Origin: Luscinia megarhynchos
Taxonomy: Eukaryota; Chordata; Aves; Passeriformes; Turdidae
Reading direction: 5' to 3'
Assembly (NCBI GenBank): GCA_034336665.1
Contig: CM067564.1
Location: 46,919,451 to 46,983,450, forward strand
Length of the DNA: 64,000 nt
Of this stretch, positions 1 to 11,845 are shown piece by piece. Below the pieces are notes generated by a model that had not been told where the DNA came from, searched no databases, and worked only from the letters and a program-made list of their open reading frames with translations. The position numbers and the translations under genes were made by a program. The stretch's first letter is position 1. Every line of letters starts with the position of its first letter.

Positions 1-974
1 ACAGGAGAGATTTTCGTGTGCATCCATCGTGTTTGCAGAGCTGTCTTTTCCAATGTGGTGTGAATGGAATGGTTAAACACTATGGATCTTAACTGGCCTA
101 CAGACACACAGAGGGAAATTACACAGGCTACAATACACTAAATGTACATTGGAGCAAAAGTGGACATCCTTAACAGAGGTTTCCTGGTAGCAGAACTGCT
201 GTAATATGGATTTTTATTTGAATTTGGTTTAGCGGGAATGTTTGAGGTGTCTGAAATGTTCTGAAATGTAAAGCTGACTGCAAGATACAGTGCACAACAG
301 CACTGCACATTTCCAAGGGAGAACTCTGCTCTGTCTTTCTTGCTCCTTATTTAGTATAGCTGTCTGCAGATCTTTACATTTCCAAATTAAGGCTCATCAA
401 TACCTGTCCCTTCAAGAGGAGCAGCATGGGTATGAACTTTAGAAAGAAGAAGAACAACAAAGGAAATTTCAGTAATATTCATCAGTGCCTCTTTTTGGGA
501 TGTTCTGTGGGTTATCATATCCTGCACTTTCATAGACCAACATCTGGAATCATCAGGCCTTGTGATACTTTTGAAAATTAGGTCCATGGTTTCAACTTAG
601 CATGCAAACAGCAAAACTCAGATATATGCAAAGTGTTCTTCAGGCTTTCTTTCCAGTGAGTAATGGGTGACAGCAAAGAAGCTCATAAATAAATTTGCTT
701 AGACTTTTATGACAACGTTTGGCAAAATGCACAGACTGATTGATACCAAATCTTTGAAGAGATGTATACATTAAATTTTCATTAAGTTTTAGGAGGAGTA
801 AAAAAAAGCAAAAAGCAAGGACCAAAACTGTTCAGTTTACAGACAATGGAAGAGTAAAGTACTGTTCATAGCTGCTCACAAGTGTCTATATGGGCAATTT
901 TAGTTTATGGCACCTTAGTAGATAACTGATCCTTGTGTTGCTGTCACCACATCTGTGTTAAAGGGCTGTAAAGA
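1..974. other. Non-coding AT-rich stretch, nothing recognised
   Basis: Unique-looking AT-rich sequence. The only open frames are short, overlap on both strands and have no splice signals or protein-like composition. I see no repeat family, RNA gene or regulatory motif that I can name. Confidence 0.6.
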
Positions 975-984
975 TTGTTGAACC

Positions 985-1306
985 TGGGGAAGAGACTTAA
1001 CTGTGACCTGAAGGCAACCTGTAAGAAAGGTGGAGAAAAACTATTTACAAGTGCATGGAGTGACAGGAGAAGGGGGAATGGATTCAGACTGAAAGAGTAT
1101 AGGTTTGGATTGGATATTATGAAAAAATTCTTCCTTGTGAGGGTGGTGAGGCCCTGGCACAGGCTGCCCAGAGAAGCTGTGGTGCCCCATCCCTGGAAAT
1201 ATTCAAGGTCTGATTGGATGGGGCTTGGAGCAACCTGGGATAGTGGAAGGTGTCCATGAACTAGATGGTGCTTAAGGTCCTTGCCAATCCAGGCCATTCC
1301 ATGATC
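985..1306 (+). mobile_element. CR1: CR1 LINE 3' fragment, 5'-truncated
   Basis: This is the 3' untranslated end of an avian CR1 non-LTR retrotransposon in sense orientation. Visible landmarks are a 'gtgacaggagaagggggaatgg' type block near 1060, the 'gagggtggtgaggccctggcacaggctgcccagag' block near 1140-1175, 'ccccatccctggaaatattcaagg' near 1185-1210 and a degraded tail ('ttgccaatccaggccattccatgatcc') to about 1306. The reverse transcriptase part is missing, as is usual for CR1. The left boundary is soft: the first 50 bases match the family only loosely. Open frames here on both strands are by-products of the repeat. Confidence 0.9.
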
Positions 1307-3367
1307 CTTAAGTGAAAAATTAAGTTTTGGTCTCCATTTGGACTGATCCAGAAGGGGTTTTTTCCTGCATCTCATACCAATGCCTAATCCTCTATACTAC
1401 ACTACATCAAAATCAGAGATGCTGTTAAGAACCTGGCCTTTGCCATCATGGCAGCTTTATCACATTTAGACAGTAAAACCCTGTTTGATGTCTGTACCTT
1501 CTGTGTCCTGGGCTTGTGTCCAGCCATAGCCCAGAGTTCAGCTGGCTGGGGTTTGCCCTGCCCCTCTCACTTCTTTTTATGTTGCATGTTGCATCATCCC
1601 CTTCCTGCCTTCTTCTTTCACCCACTCACTCCCTTAAATCAATGTTAGGGTCTAGACTTCTCCACCAAAAAGAAGAGAGGTTTAAATGCCTTGTTGGCCG
1701 TTGTTCCAACATCTCCAAACCACAGACTACACCAGACATGTTCCTTTGAAGAAAAACATCCAGATTTAGGCACAGATGTATGTCCACAGATCTGAGATTT
1801 AGAATCCTGGAAATTCTCCCTGAGATCCCACCATATGCACCCAAATAACAAAGAATGGTGTTGAGACAAACAGGTTCAGTTAAATTTGATAAAGTCTAAA
1901 CTGGAGATTAAAAAAAAATGGAAATGCCTGTATTCATCATCCAGTGACACTTGAGAAACCAAATATGGTTGGTGCTTCTGAAATTAGAAGCTTTATTTGA
2001 AACCGTTTAAGGAAGAATATGTCTTGTACCTTAGTTCAGCTTTTGCCACTTGCTGTTTCCTGAGAAATTTCTGTCCAAGATTTCAGACAATTATTTTTCC
2101 TTACTCTTCCTTCACTTCCCTGATCTTCTGTACACTCTGTGAAGCACAGATGGGAGCACTCAAAATAAGCCAAATGTCTGTGTCAGCCCCTTCACCCACA
2201 CATGCACTGAATGAAGGCGAATAAAAGAACAAACAATACCTCTAATGGGGTGCCACAATAAAAGCCTTATAAACCTAAGGGTGATGGCCATCACAGAAAG
2301 AAGCTTTTAAATGATGACTAGAAGCATTTCAGAACCTGGGAGAAATGTGGATATGCCAGCAAAAGAGATGCATTATTTAGGCATCACTCCAAGAAGGTAA
2401 CTGTAAAGCTTTAGGCACAAGTATTGTAGCTCAAACCCTTCAGGACAGATTTGAACTCATACAATCAGTGAAAGAAGCATTAAAACCAATTAAAAATAAT
2501 ATTCTTATATAGGGCACCTGGTGCTGTTAATCGAGCCAAAATAGCTTCAGCAGCACCAAAAGTGCTTGTGCAAAAGCAGTTATCTGAGAAACTGCTGCTG
2601 AGTTCTCATACCACTTTCACAGACAGGCAGCAGAGGCTGTTATGTTCATGCAGAAAGTGCACAGTAATGGTTTAGTTATTACCAAATAATTCCTGTATTG
2701 CTAATTACATGGAGCATTTTGAATAAATTATTCATATGCAGTTTAACCTTTTTAAAACAAATGTTTTTAATCTGTTTTTAATCTGTTGTAGGCAGCCCCT
2801 GTTTTGTTCAAGTGCATGCTCCAGGAGTAAATAGTACTGATGCTGGTAACTAACGTGGGCTATTTTGGGGGAGAGACACTTCAAATATCCATTTCTTGCC
2901 TATGTGTGGGTGCCTGGCTGTGCTAAATTGTAGCACAGACTATGCAGTAAGTAGATTCAGCAATAAAACTGACTGTAAATTAATCGAATGTTGTCTTTGT
3001 CAGAATGATGGATCATGTACAGTCAAAGATCTGACACCTTACAAGTTAGGAGGGACTATTTCTCATCCTTACTTGCTCTATTTTTCAAAATTCATATGGC
3101 AATTCACCTAGCAAATCTCAAAATTGTTGGTTGGGAGACTTGGTAAGTCTGTTTTCACTTGACATTTGAATTGCAGTTGAGGTATTATGAAAAGCTGCCT
3201 AACTGTCTAGGTGCTGAGCACCTTTGCAATGCACTGTAAATTATTTTAGTACCAATGATTTATATGTGTTTTCCCTAGTCTTCTGAGTTTTGCTAAGATT
3301 AGACTTTCAGTTATTATTTATTTTCACATCTCTGCAAATATAAAAAGTGAATTATTCATTTCTGTGT
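1307..3367. other. Non-coding AT-rich stretch
   Basis: No gene, RNA or named repeat seen. It contains several short open frames without start context or splice sites. A run of poly-T/poly-A words and CAG-rich words occurs near 2520-2650, with no clear structure. Confidence 0.5.
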
Positions 3368-3830
3368 CATAGCCTCATATGGTTGGGAGGGATCTCAGAA
3401 GCTATCTCATCCATCCCCTGCCCTAAGAGGCATCAACAGCAGATGTATTAGTCCTGACAGATGCTTGTTTAAGGTCTTCTCATAGATTTCCAGAGATGGA
3501 GTCATCACAGTGCCCCAGACAGTCTGCTCAATGTTTCCCTACCCACAGCTCAAAGGAGGGTTTGTTTAGGGTTTTTATCCCCTCATGTTTTTGCTTTGAT
3601 AGAAACTTATTTCTAACCAGCCTGAGGGAATAGAATCCTCACCTTCATACTGGAGCAGTTATTTTGGTATCTGAAGACCACTAGTGCTCCCACAACAGGT
3701 TATTAATTTCCTCCATTCATTTGCCATAAGCCATATTTCCTTATTCCTCCAAAGGTTCTCCAGCTTGACTCAGCCCTGTGTGCAAAATGTGATATTTCAT
3801 CTCCAGTGGAATTTCATTCCAGTCTCTATG
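3368..3830 (-). mobile_element. CR1: Old, strongly diverged CR1 fragment (antisense)
   Basis: On the + strand the block 'tggttgggagggatctcagaagctatctcatccatcccctgccct' at about 3380-3424 matches the reverse complement of the end of older CR1 subfamilies. It is followed in the right order by a 'ggagtcatcacagtgcccc' block and a 'tatctgaagaccactagtgctccc' block near 3670-3695. Divergence is high, so this is an old insertion. The right boundary is uncertain. Confidence 0.6.
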
Positions 3831-3909
3831 ATGTGGCTGTCTACAGCAAAATCACCATGGGCTCCTTTTACACCCACCAGAGAGCTCATCACCTCTTTAA
3901 AATCAGCAG

Positions 3910-4020
3910 CATTCCAGGCACAAATGGTTTCAGAGCCCCATCCAACCTGGCACTGAACAATTCCAGGGATGGGGCACCCAGCTTCTCTGGGAAACCTGTG
4001 CCTCATCACCCAGAGTAGCA
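3910..4020 (-). mobile_element. CR1: CR1 3'-region fragment (antisense)
   Basis: The + strand reads 'agagccccatccaacctggcactgaacaattccagggatggggcacccagcttctctgggaaacctgtgcctcatcaccc', the reverse complement of the CR1 3' untranslated block. The terminal part and the rest of the element are absent. It lies close to the older CR1 relic on its left in the same orientation; it looks younger and is probably a separate insertion. Confidence 0.8.
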
Positions 4021-7000
4021 CTGGCCCACTTTGAGAGAGTAAATCAGTTTATTTTCCATGGAAAAGGTACACAATCAATTGTCCTTTGTGCTAAACATGC
4101 AGGTAAATATGTCAATTATTCCTAAAGTTCCCATTTTATGTCAATCTAAATTAAGCTAAAATATGGGAATCTAAATAAATGCACTTCTACCATTTGAATG
4201 CATATAAATGTAACTCTCATCTTCCCTGAACTCTGAATTCATTTATTCTTCAAGAACTCCAGGCCTCACTCCAGTGTCTGTGCTTCACAGTTTGGTGCCA
4301 TAAAACACTTCTACAAAAAAAGTGATGGTTTGCAGAAAACCCATAGGGATCAGGACACCTAAGGACCCAGCCAAGATCATTCACTGATTTCAGTCTTAGA
4401 CAAATCTCTTTCTTTGTTTCCCTTTTTATCACTTTCCTTTCAGATCTCTGGGACAAAGAATATCTCTCTCTTTGTGTTTCAGTCTCTGCTGGGACTTCTG
4501 AGTGCTATTGGAAACCAATTAATAATAATAATAACATATTAAGCTTATAAGAAACCTGACATTTACAGAAAGAAAAGCAACTCATTTTTATTTCTGAGTA
4601 TGTTAGATACAACGCCAAATATATCCTATACCAGGAATACTCTAGTATCAAAGGGAGAATTTCTGACCCATTGAAGAAAAAGTGAGTTTTGCAGGCACAG
4701 CTTTAACTGGAATCTATTATTAAACCCAAAAAGAGCAAGGTGTGATGGCAGGGTGAAATGTACCAGGTTTTTTATCAGATAACTGTAGAATTAGACACGG
4801 AGGGGACTCTTCTTAGGTTTTAGAGGATTTTCTTATGGGTTGCTCCTCTGGCTGGTTTTCCAACACAGTTCTCATTTCTGACAAGTTTAGAGTTCACATT
4901 GTATCATTTCTTGTGTCTACCTATGCTGGATCTAGCAGCTCAGAAGCATTTTCTGATATTCTGTTTACAGTTTGCTTTATTCACAGAAATGTCCTTTTAG
5001 AGCTTCATTTTAAAGGCTTATCTATTTCATAGAAATGAATGCACTTTTCATTTTCTAGTATTTGGTATTAAACGCAGATAGCAATCTTTGACTTTTTTTG
5101 TGGAAAAGGTTATTATTTTTCTTTTTATCACATGGATGTCTGTAAGTAAAATGTAAAATTATCTCCGCTCTTCTCTTGTAGAATTGCAGACACATAGTGC
5201 TTGACTGCAAAGCTCTGTAATTTTCATGTTGTTTTTTTTTTTTTTTAATACCCTGCATTTAAAGTTTCACATCTGCAGATCTGAAGAGGAGGATGTAAAA
5301 TAAAAAGCACACAATGTTCTGAGGAAAACAAAAGAGGAGTGGGTGGCTTTAGATAAAATGATTGCCTTGTACCTCTGACACTGATTATTTTGTTTGGTGG
5401 TGCACAAGGCTCTGAAGGAAAAAGTCCATTTGGGAGACACATCTGCACTCCACATGTGCCCAGTACAATGGGGTACAGGTTGGTCCCTGGCTGAAGGAAG
5501 AATCCAGATAGATTCAGGCAGAAATGGATGTTCAGTGTTAAGCAAAGGGTGCTGCATTTTCCAGAGTGGATGTTAAACCATGTGTCAGGCAGCTCTGAAG
5601 CAGACCCTCTAAAATGAAAAGATAGTATTGCCTCCATGTCCTACTTGCTTATTTGCACTGAAACATCAGTGACAAAATATAGAATGTTTCTCTGATTCTA
5701 CCCAAAGCAAGGCTTTGATTATCCTCAGCTGCCAGGCAGACTAAGCCTCAGGTATTATCACAAGACAGACTAACTCAAGACGTAGTTTACATTGAATTTA
5801 TGGTCAAAACATTCGTAGCTGTCCTGGACATATGCAGAATCATAAATAGAACCTAAGATATATTTCAAGTAAGAGAGATTTTTTTCTTATTTCTTTCATT
5901 TCTTGTTTCAACGCAAACTTTGAAAGGCACCTTTTTCTACACAAATTACAAGGATTTCTCAGGGAAGAGGAGGTTATTCGTGTGTAGAAATGAGGAATTA
6001 TGAGATTTCACTATAGTAAGCCTAAAGGGAATACTTTTTTTTCTTTACAGGTCAGTGAAAACAAGGTTAGTTGAACTTCTCATTGAATAATCAAAAACCA
6101 ATATACTATACATCCATGTAAAACTTGTCTGATTCAATATTTGCTTTAATTAGGCTTGCTGCAGCAGCTAGTGATCCCTTTAGAGAGACAGCATTTCAGG
6201 TTAGGATTCCACTGAAAGACTTGCCATGCCAATTTAAAAAACTCCCTCCCCCACCTTCTTCACATTTCCTTAGGGGAAAAAATAAATAAAAGGCACATTT
6301 TAAGCATTAAAATCATACTTTTGTCATACAAATATCTCAAAGCATGGCATTCCATACTCTTGCAGAAGGCTAATCTAAGGAATAGAGAGGTTGTACAATT
6401 TAATCTGGGTAATGTGACATGTTAAAGGGAGGGTCAAGACTGGAAGATAAGAGGTTTCTCTTTTTTTATCCTGGGAATATACGTAATTATCATCTTAAGA
6501 ATAGTGTGAGAACAATCTGCTGCTCCTATTACTTTTTTAAATATGATTCCAAATGGGTGTTGTTAAGGACAATTTATTTAGACAAAAGTCAGTGCTTCCA
6601 ATTTGTGGGGAAATCCTTGTTCTTTTGGAAAAAAAAAAAAAAAAAACCCAAAAAAGACTGAACCTCTCTGAAAATGTTTTATTCCAGAATTTTCTGCAGA
6701 GTAGAAGCTCTCAAGAGGCACTGAAATTGGCAGCCTGGCTACATGTATTTCTACAAGGATACCGGATTTACAGGACTGCAGCAGAGATTTCATAAAGTCC
6801 CTGGTTTTAGGGCAAATCACCCAGGAAGACTCGCCCAGGAGTGAGGCCTCATCTCTCCACGGTGTCTGGCTTTAAGTGCTATCCTGCCTCACAGCTAAAC
6901 CAGCACCAGAGGTGTCTCACAGGGGGCTGCATCTGGACTGACACATCTAATTTCTTTTTTTTAACTTTGCCCGAAATATTTCCAATCACTACTAGCGTGA

Positions 7001-9192
7001 GGCGTAGTAAAAATCCTCTCCCTCCTCTCTTTTTTAAGAGGAAAACTGAATAAGCATCAAAAACATCTATTAAACAACCTTACAAAGGTTCTTGTTCCCT
7101 CAGAGCCTAATAAAATAGCCTTCAGGTGTTAGAGGTTTAAATGAGACAATAAACCTCGCCACACTGGGGGGTTTTTAGGCTCTTTTTGGATCATTGATAC
7201 ACTAAGACTTTTAACATTCCTAGTTTCAACTCCAAGCAGCACAGGGTGAAACCAATGGATGCAGGCTTCTAATGCTTCCAAAGCATCCCCAGGAATTAAA
7301 TATGCTGCTAGGTAATTTCTGTGGTTTTTTTGGGGGTAAAGATTCTGCTTTGGAATTAAACTCCTTACTCCTCTAGATATGCAGATGTTTAGAGGTCTGA
7401 CATTGAAAAATATCTTTTGGGCACTCTGCTCTTTGCATTCCACTTTCTAAGCCTTCCTTGTCAGGAATGAAGTAATGGACTCTTTCCTTGTGGTCTTTGC
7501 CAAAGAAAATGCCACATTGTTTGCTAATTATTTGCTTCTATTGATGCACATGAGAATCCAGGCAAGGCAACAGAACTAGAAAAAAAGAAACGTGAAAGAT
7601 ATAAAAAAGAGAAAGTAAAAGAAAACCTGAATAAAAGCCAAATGTGTAGAAAACACTGAATTGAAAAGACTAAAGAAAAAAAGTGAAATAAATAAATGGG
7701 AACAAACAAAGAACAGCTCAAAATGAGAAAAGAAATAATGATGCTGCTTCTTTCAGTGTATTAAAGGAATAGTAAACCTAAAGTGGAAGAGTTCAGGAAA
7801 AAAAATTTGAACCCAGAAAAAGACACCATAAAACGATGAAGAAAAATAAAACCAAGAAATGCTATAATAATTCCAAGTATCTTATTTACAGGGAAGTGCT
7901 CGTAAATATGCCTTCCATATGCTTATAAATATTAATGTTACATATTAAACATACAATAAAAAGGCAAGCAAAGGAAAGAATACAGCTTTAATGTGATTGT
8001 GATTTTCTAAGCTGTGACACTCTTTAGCATTGACATAATACACCAGGAATTTAACTGAGCATGAAACTTAAGTATATGCTGAAATTTAAGCATTTCAAGG
8101 ATCCCATTCACTGCTGCAGCTGATTAAAGCAAGTAGATGCTTAAATGTGTTGCTGGATTAAGATTTCTGGGGACAGGTTAACTTGCAATGCCTACAAAAG
8201 AAGATAATATTTTAAATAACATTGATTTCTCTTATTCAAAGACTTTTCATGACAGCAAAGGTTTCCATGCAAATATTTGGGATCTCTTCTCAGATGAATC
8301 TCAGCCCCCCACACGGAAAATTAATGAGGATGAGAGTTTGAATTGAAGGGATGGGGTTTGGAAAATGCAGAGCAAAATTGCACATGCACAGGATTATTAT
8401 TTCAGTACATCCACTGATTCGTCATAAAGTGATAGCAAATATCAGATTTCCTAGTCTGTGTTCTTGTTTGCTAGCAGATATCTTCTTAAATCCTGCTTAT
8501 ATTATGACTTCTTTGACACAGCACTCTGATGGGGGTAAATCTGCAGCATCAGTGCCAAATTGCATAATTAATCTAAGGTGACCTGAGTAATTCAGCTAAA
8601 TGAGGCATGATCTGAATATGACAAGGTAGAAGGCATGCAGAGAAAGGGAGCAGAGCTTGAAAGGAGAGGGTCTCAGCTCAAAACAAGGCAGAAAGATTCA
8701 GGTTCACTATTTCCCTGCACTTTTGATATTTATTTGCATCTCTGTACAAAGTGGATGTTACATGCCACAAAGGAACAAGTAAATGAAAATGCATCTCCGT
8801 GGTGCTGTTCAATGGGAAAGTAGGACAGGGCTGTAATTTCACACATGGAACAAGGCTATGCTAAAAAGCACCAAAAACCTGCACTTTAGCAGTATTATCT
8901 CTGCTCTCTCAGACCTCTTCCACTGTAACTTCAAGCCTGACTCTCACAATTTGTATAAAGATGACAGTCAATTGGATTTCCCTTTCAACAGCCATAATAG
9001 CTCATTATCTTTTTTTTTTTTTTCTGTCTGATTCATTTGTGTCTTTCCATGGTACATTTTATCCAGCTGAAAAACCTGTATAAGATTTTCTTACCCCAGG
9101 CACCTCCAGCCCATGTGTCACCAGAAAATTTGATACTTCAGCTCTACCAGGGATGCTTTTGCACCATATTTCAGATTTCTGAAGTGACCTGA
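4021..9192. other. Long non-coding stretch with homopolymer tracts
   Basis: More than 5 kb without a recognisable gene or named repeat. Homopolymers are T15 at 5232-5246, A18 at 6629-6646 and T14 at 9010-9023. A strong-looking splice acceptor (long T tract then TTTACAG) ends at 6050, and a possible donor lies 15 bases further on. I could not link it to any other exon. Short open frames on both strands overlap each other and look random. Confidence 0.5.
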
Positions 9193-9280
9193 GATAATAA
9201 TAATACTAATACTAATACTAATACTAATACTAATAATAATAATAATAATAATAATAACAACAATGATGATAATAATAATT
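9193..9280. repeat. Compound AAT / ACTAAT microsatellite
   Basis: The tract begins with AAT units, passes through about five ACTAAT hexamers (roughly 9203-9231), returns to an uninterrupted AAT run to about 9256, then breaks down into AAC and GATGAT variants before a final AAT stretch and a T8-9 run. The hexamer phase inside a trinucleotide array shows that a point variant was itself amplified by slippage. Confidence 0.95.
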
Positions 9281-11537
9281 TTTTTTTAATACACAAAACA
9301 GTTCTACAGTTGTTTAAAGAGAAATTTCACACATGGAAATAAAAAAGGAGCTTGGAGCCCAGGATTTCATGTAAACTGGTGAAAAAAAAGAAAAATATCC
9401 TCAGCATCTTGTGAAACCTCAGCTAAGACAGGTGAAGTATCAGCCAAATAGCAAAAGACAAAGCAGTGTTGAGTGACAACTAACTTTACCCAATTGCAGT
9501 CAGAGTTTAGCAAGTTGTCTAAAATCTGTAAAAAAAGCAGTGAAAGAGTCTGAATGGTTCAATAAATCACAGTGCCCTAATAAAATATCATCATTTATCC
9601 TTCTACTGATGCAATGTTCAGAAGAATGAATAATTCCTCAGGTTTTTCTGTAACAGGAGCAGGCATGTGCTCAGGCAGTAACATTACATACCTTTGATGA
9701 TGCTGGGACATCTTTCAGGCAATTGTCTGCCTTTATACCACTGCTATTAGGATCACAGTTTAGTTCAGAGCAATTTAAATGTATCCTTATCTCTTTCTTA
9801 CATCTCTCTTATAAATCTTATCTGCTGACTTTGTAGAGGAGGGGGTGGTAGAGCAGATTGTTGTAAAAAGTGTTTGCTTTACAAGCCAAGGTAAAATTTA
9901 CAAGATACATTTCCATCCAGCTGTTGGAAAAGTGCCTTTTTCATATGCAATTCAGTCAGTCCTTTTTACAGTTTCTTTTTATTTTATTATTTTATGAAGA
10001 CAGCTCTTGCAGTCCATTATAGGCTGCTAGCAGAATCAATTAAACATGGCACAGTAAAACTGCAGAACAAAGGACAGAAGCTTTGCAGGATACAGTATGT
10101 TCAGTTAATTAGTCCATTACGAATTAGTGGCAATTAAGATTGAAATCTTTTTCATTGATTTGTGCTAGTTTAGCTGTGATTGAGCCAGCAGATGAATTGC
10201 ATAAAATGACAAAAAGAAGGAGGAGTGAAACAACAAGTTCAGAATCCATGCTGGATATTTCTCAAGGCCAAGAACTGAAGCAGAGGCTGGGATGGCTGGG
10301 GCAGAGAATGTCACTGGCTCTTAATGACAGATATTTGGTGTGTAGGACAGCAGCAGCCCAGGTCACATACCGTGTGCTTCTGGTGGAACTTTGCTCTGGA
10401 GATCATGGGGGTCATAAGCACCTCCTGAAAATACACAGAGTGAGCATTTGGATTTAAAGTTCACTTTTCTGTGTGGTATTTAAATGCCTCCAAGACAGCT
10501 GTGATGAAACCAGCTCATCTGAAGTTTGAATCCAGCAATTTTTGCTTTCAAAGTGAAAATCAGATACCTCAATCACTGAGCTGGAAAGAAGGAGACAACA
10601 AAACCTAAGTTAGAAAAGTTTGTTAGAGTGTGGAAGTGCATCTTGTTTCCTAACAGAAACACACTGTTTCTCAGCCTAATTTTCTCTGAGCATCTCACAG
10701 ACCTCCCAGTTCCTTCAGTTCCTGAAGAGAATTTTTCCACCACATATATTTTCCTTTTGGTGAGCTACATTTTATTCAAGTGTCCCAGTCCACCTCCTGA
10801 GCTGGTTCCAGAAAGCAAGGTCATGATGTTGCACTTGACAAAAATAGATGTACAAAGGCAGTCCTCAATTTTTCTACAGTGAGTAAAGTAAACATAATAA
10901 AATGCCATTATGGCATATTAGGCTTTTGTGTACTGTGAAATGCTTTGAATGCAAAGGGAATTGCTACATTTCCAATGCCCCCAGATTTGCTGTCTCTGAA
11001 AAGACACAGATGGTAGTGAAAGGAAAAAAAATACATATATATTTAAGATATTTTTTATTCACTTATAAGATACCGTTTTTATGAATGCATGAGGAGCCAG
11101 ACTACTTGATAAATTGATACTTGGACCTCAAGAGCTATGAGTCAGTCAGAAGATGTTACTGTCTATTGGCCATTTTTGAAAGGAAGTTAAACAGTCCACA
11201 TCCCTGTGGGCAGAACAACATCCCAGCAACCAAGGTATACACTCTGCTATTATTCCTGCTACCACTCTCAATGCTCAATGATGGAAATGACCTTAATTTT
11301 CTCCCACTGAGGCCATGTCTTTCCACGCAGGCTGAGCTGCTCTGACAAGCCAGCATGGGTAACTTGGTGAGACACACGTGGCTTGCAGAGCACAGCAAGG
11401 ATTTGACACACCAAAATCCAGCAGCCTGCCTGCTTCTACCATCAGCAATGTCAGGCAAAACAGCAGAACCTCATTGTCTGGAAGTACAGCTGGATGTTTG
11501 TGAAAGAGATTTGTGCAAATTCCATATGAATTATGGA
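9281..11537. other. Non-coding stretch with a possible conserved block
   Basis: No repeat family recognised. The part around 10010-10210 is notable for dense homeodomain-type words (CAATTAAAC, TTAATTAGTCCATTACGAATTAG, CAATTAAGATTG) in little-repeated sequence and is listed in the findings. A 105-codon open frame at 10140-10457 overlaps it. That frame has no convincing start or splice sites and I do not regard it as a gene. Confidence 0.4.
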
Positions 11538-11845
11538 CTCACAGAATTATGGAATGGTTTGGGTTGGAAGAGACCTTAAAGACCATTAAATTCCAACCCC
11601 CTGCTATGGGCAGGGACACTTTCCACTATTCCAGGCTGCTCAAAGCCCAAACCAGCCTGGCCTTTAACACTGCCAGGGATGGGGCACCCCCATCTTCTCT
11701 GGGCAACCTGTTCCATGGCCTCACCACCCTCACAGTAAATTATTTCTCCTTGATATCCAACCTAAACCTGCTCTGTTGAAACCCATTCCCCCTTGTCCTG
11801 TCCCTACATGCCCTCACAAAAAGTCTCCCCCACCTTTCTTGCACA
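11538..11845 (-). mobile_element. CR1: CR1 LINE 3' fragment (antisense), well preserved
   Basis: The + strand begins with the reverse-complemented CR1 terminus ('tcacagaattatggaatggtttgggttggaagagaccttaaagacc') and continues in order through 'ccaaccccctgctatgggcagggacac', 'gggatggggcacccccatcttctctgggcaacctgttccatggcctcaccaccctcac' and 'atatccaacctaaacctgctctgttgaaacccattcccccttgtcctgtcc'. The element is 5'-truncated at about 11845. It is one of the least diverged CR1 copies in the window. Confidence 0.95.

Noticed and set aside
5245..5637. 130-codon minus-strand open frame
   Set aside because: No domain, start context or splice support. It overlaps plus-strand frames of similar quality.
6051..6065. 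15-nt microexon-like block after a strong T-rich acceptor
   Set aside because: The possible donor (gttagt) is poor and there is no partner exon on either side.
10140..10457. 105-codon open frame (KRRRSETTSSES region)
   Set aside because: It overlaps the possible conserved noncoding block, has no acceptor or donor at sensible positions, and resembles no family I know.
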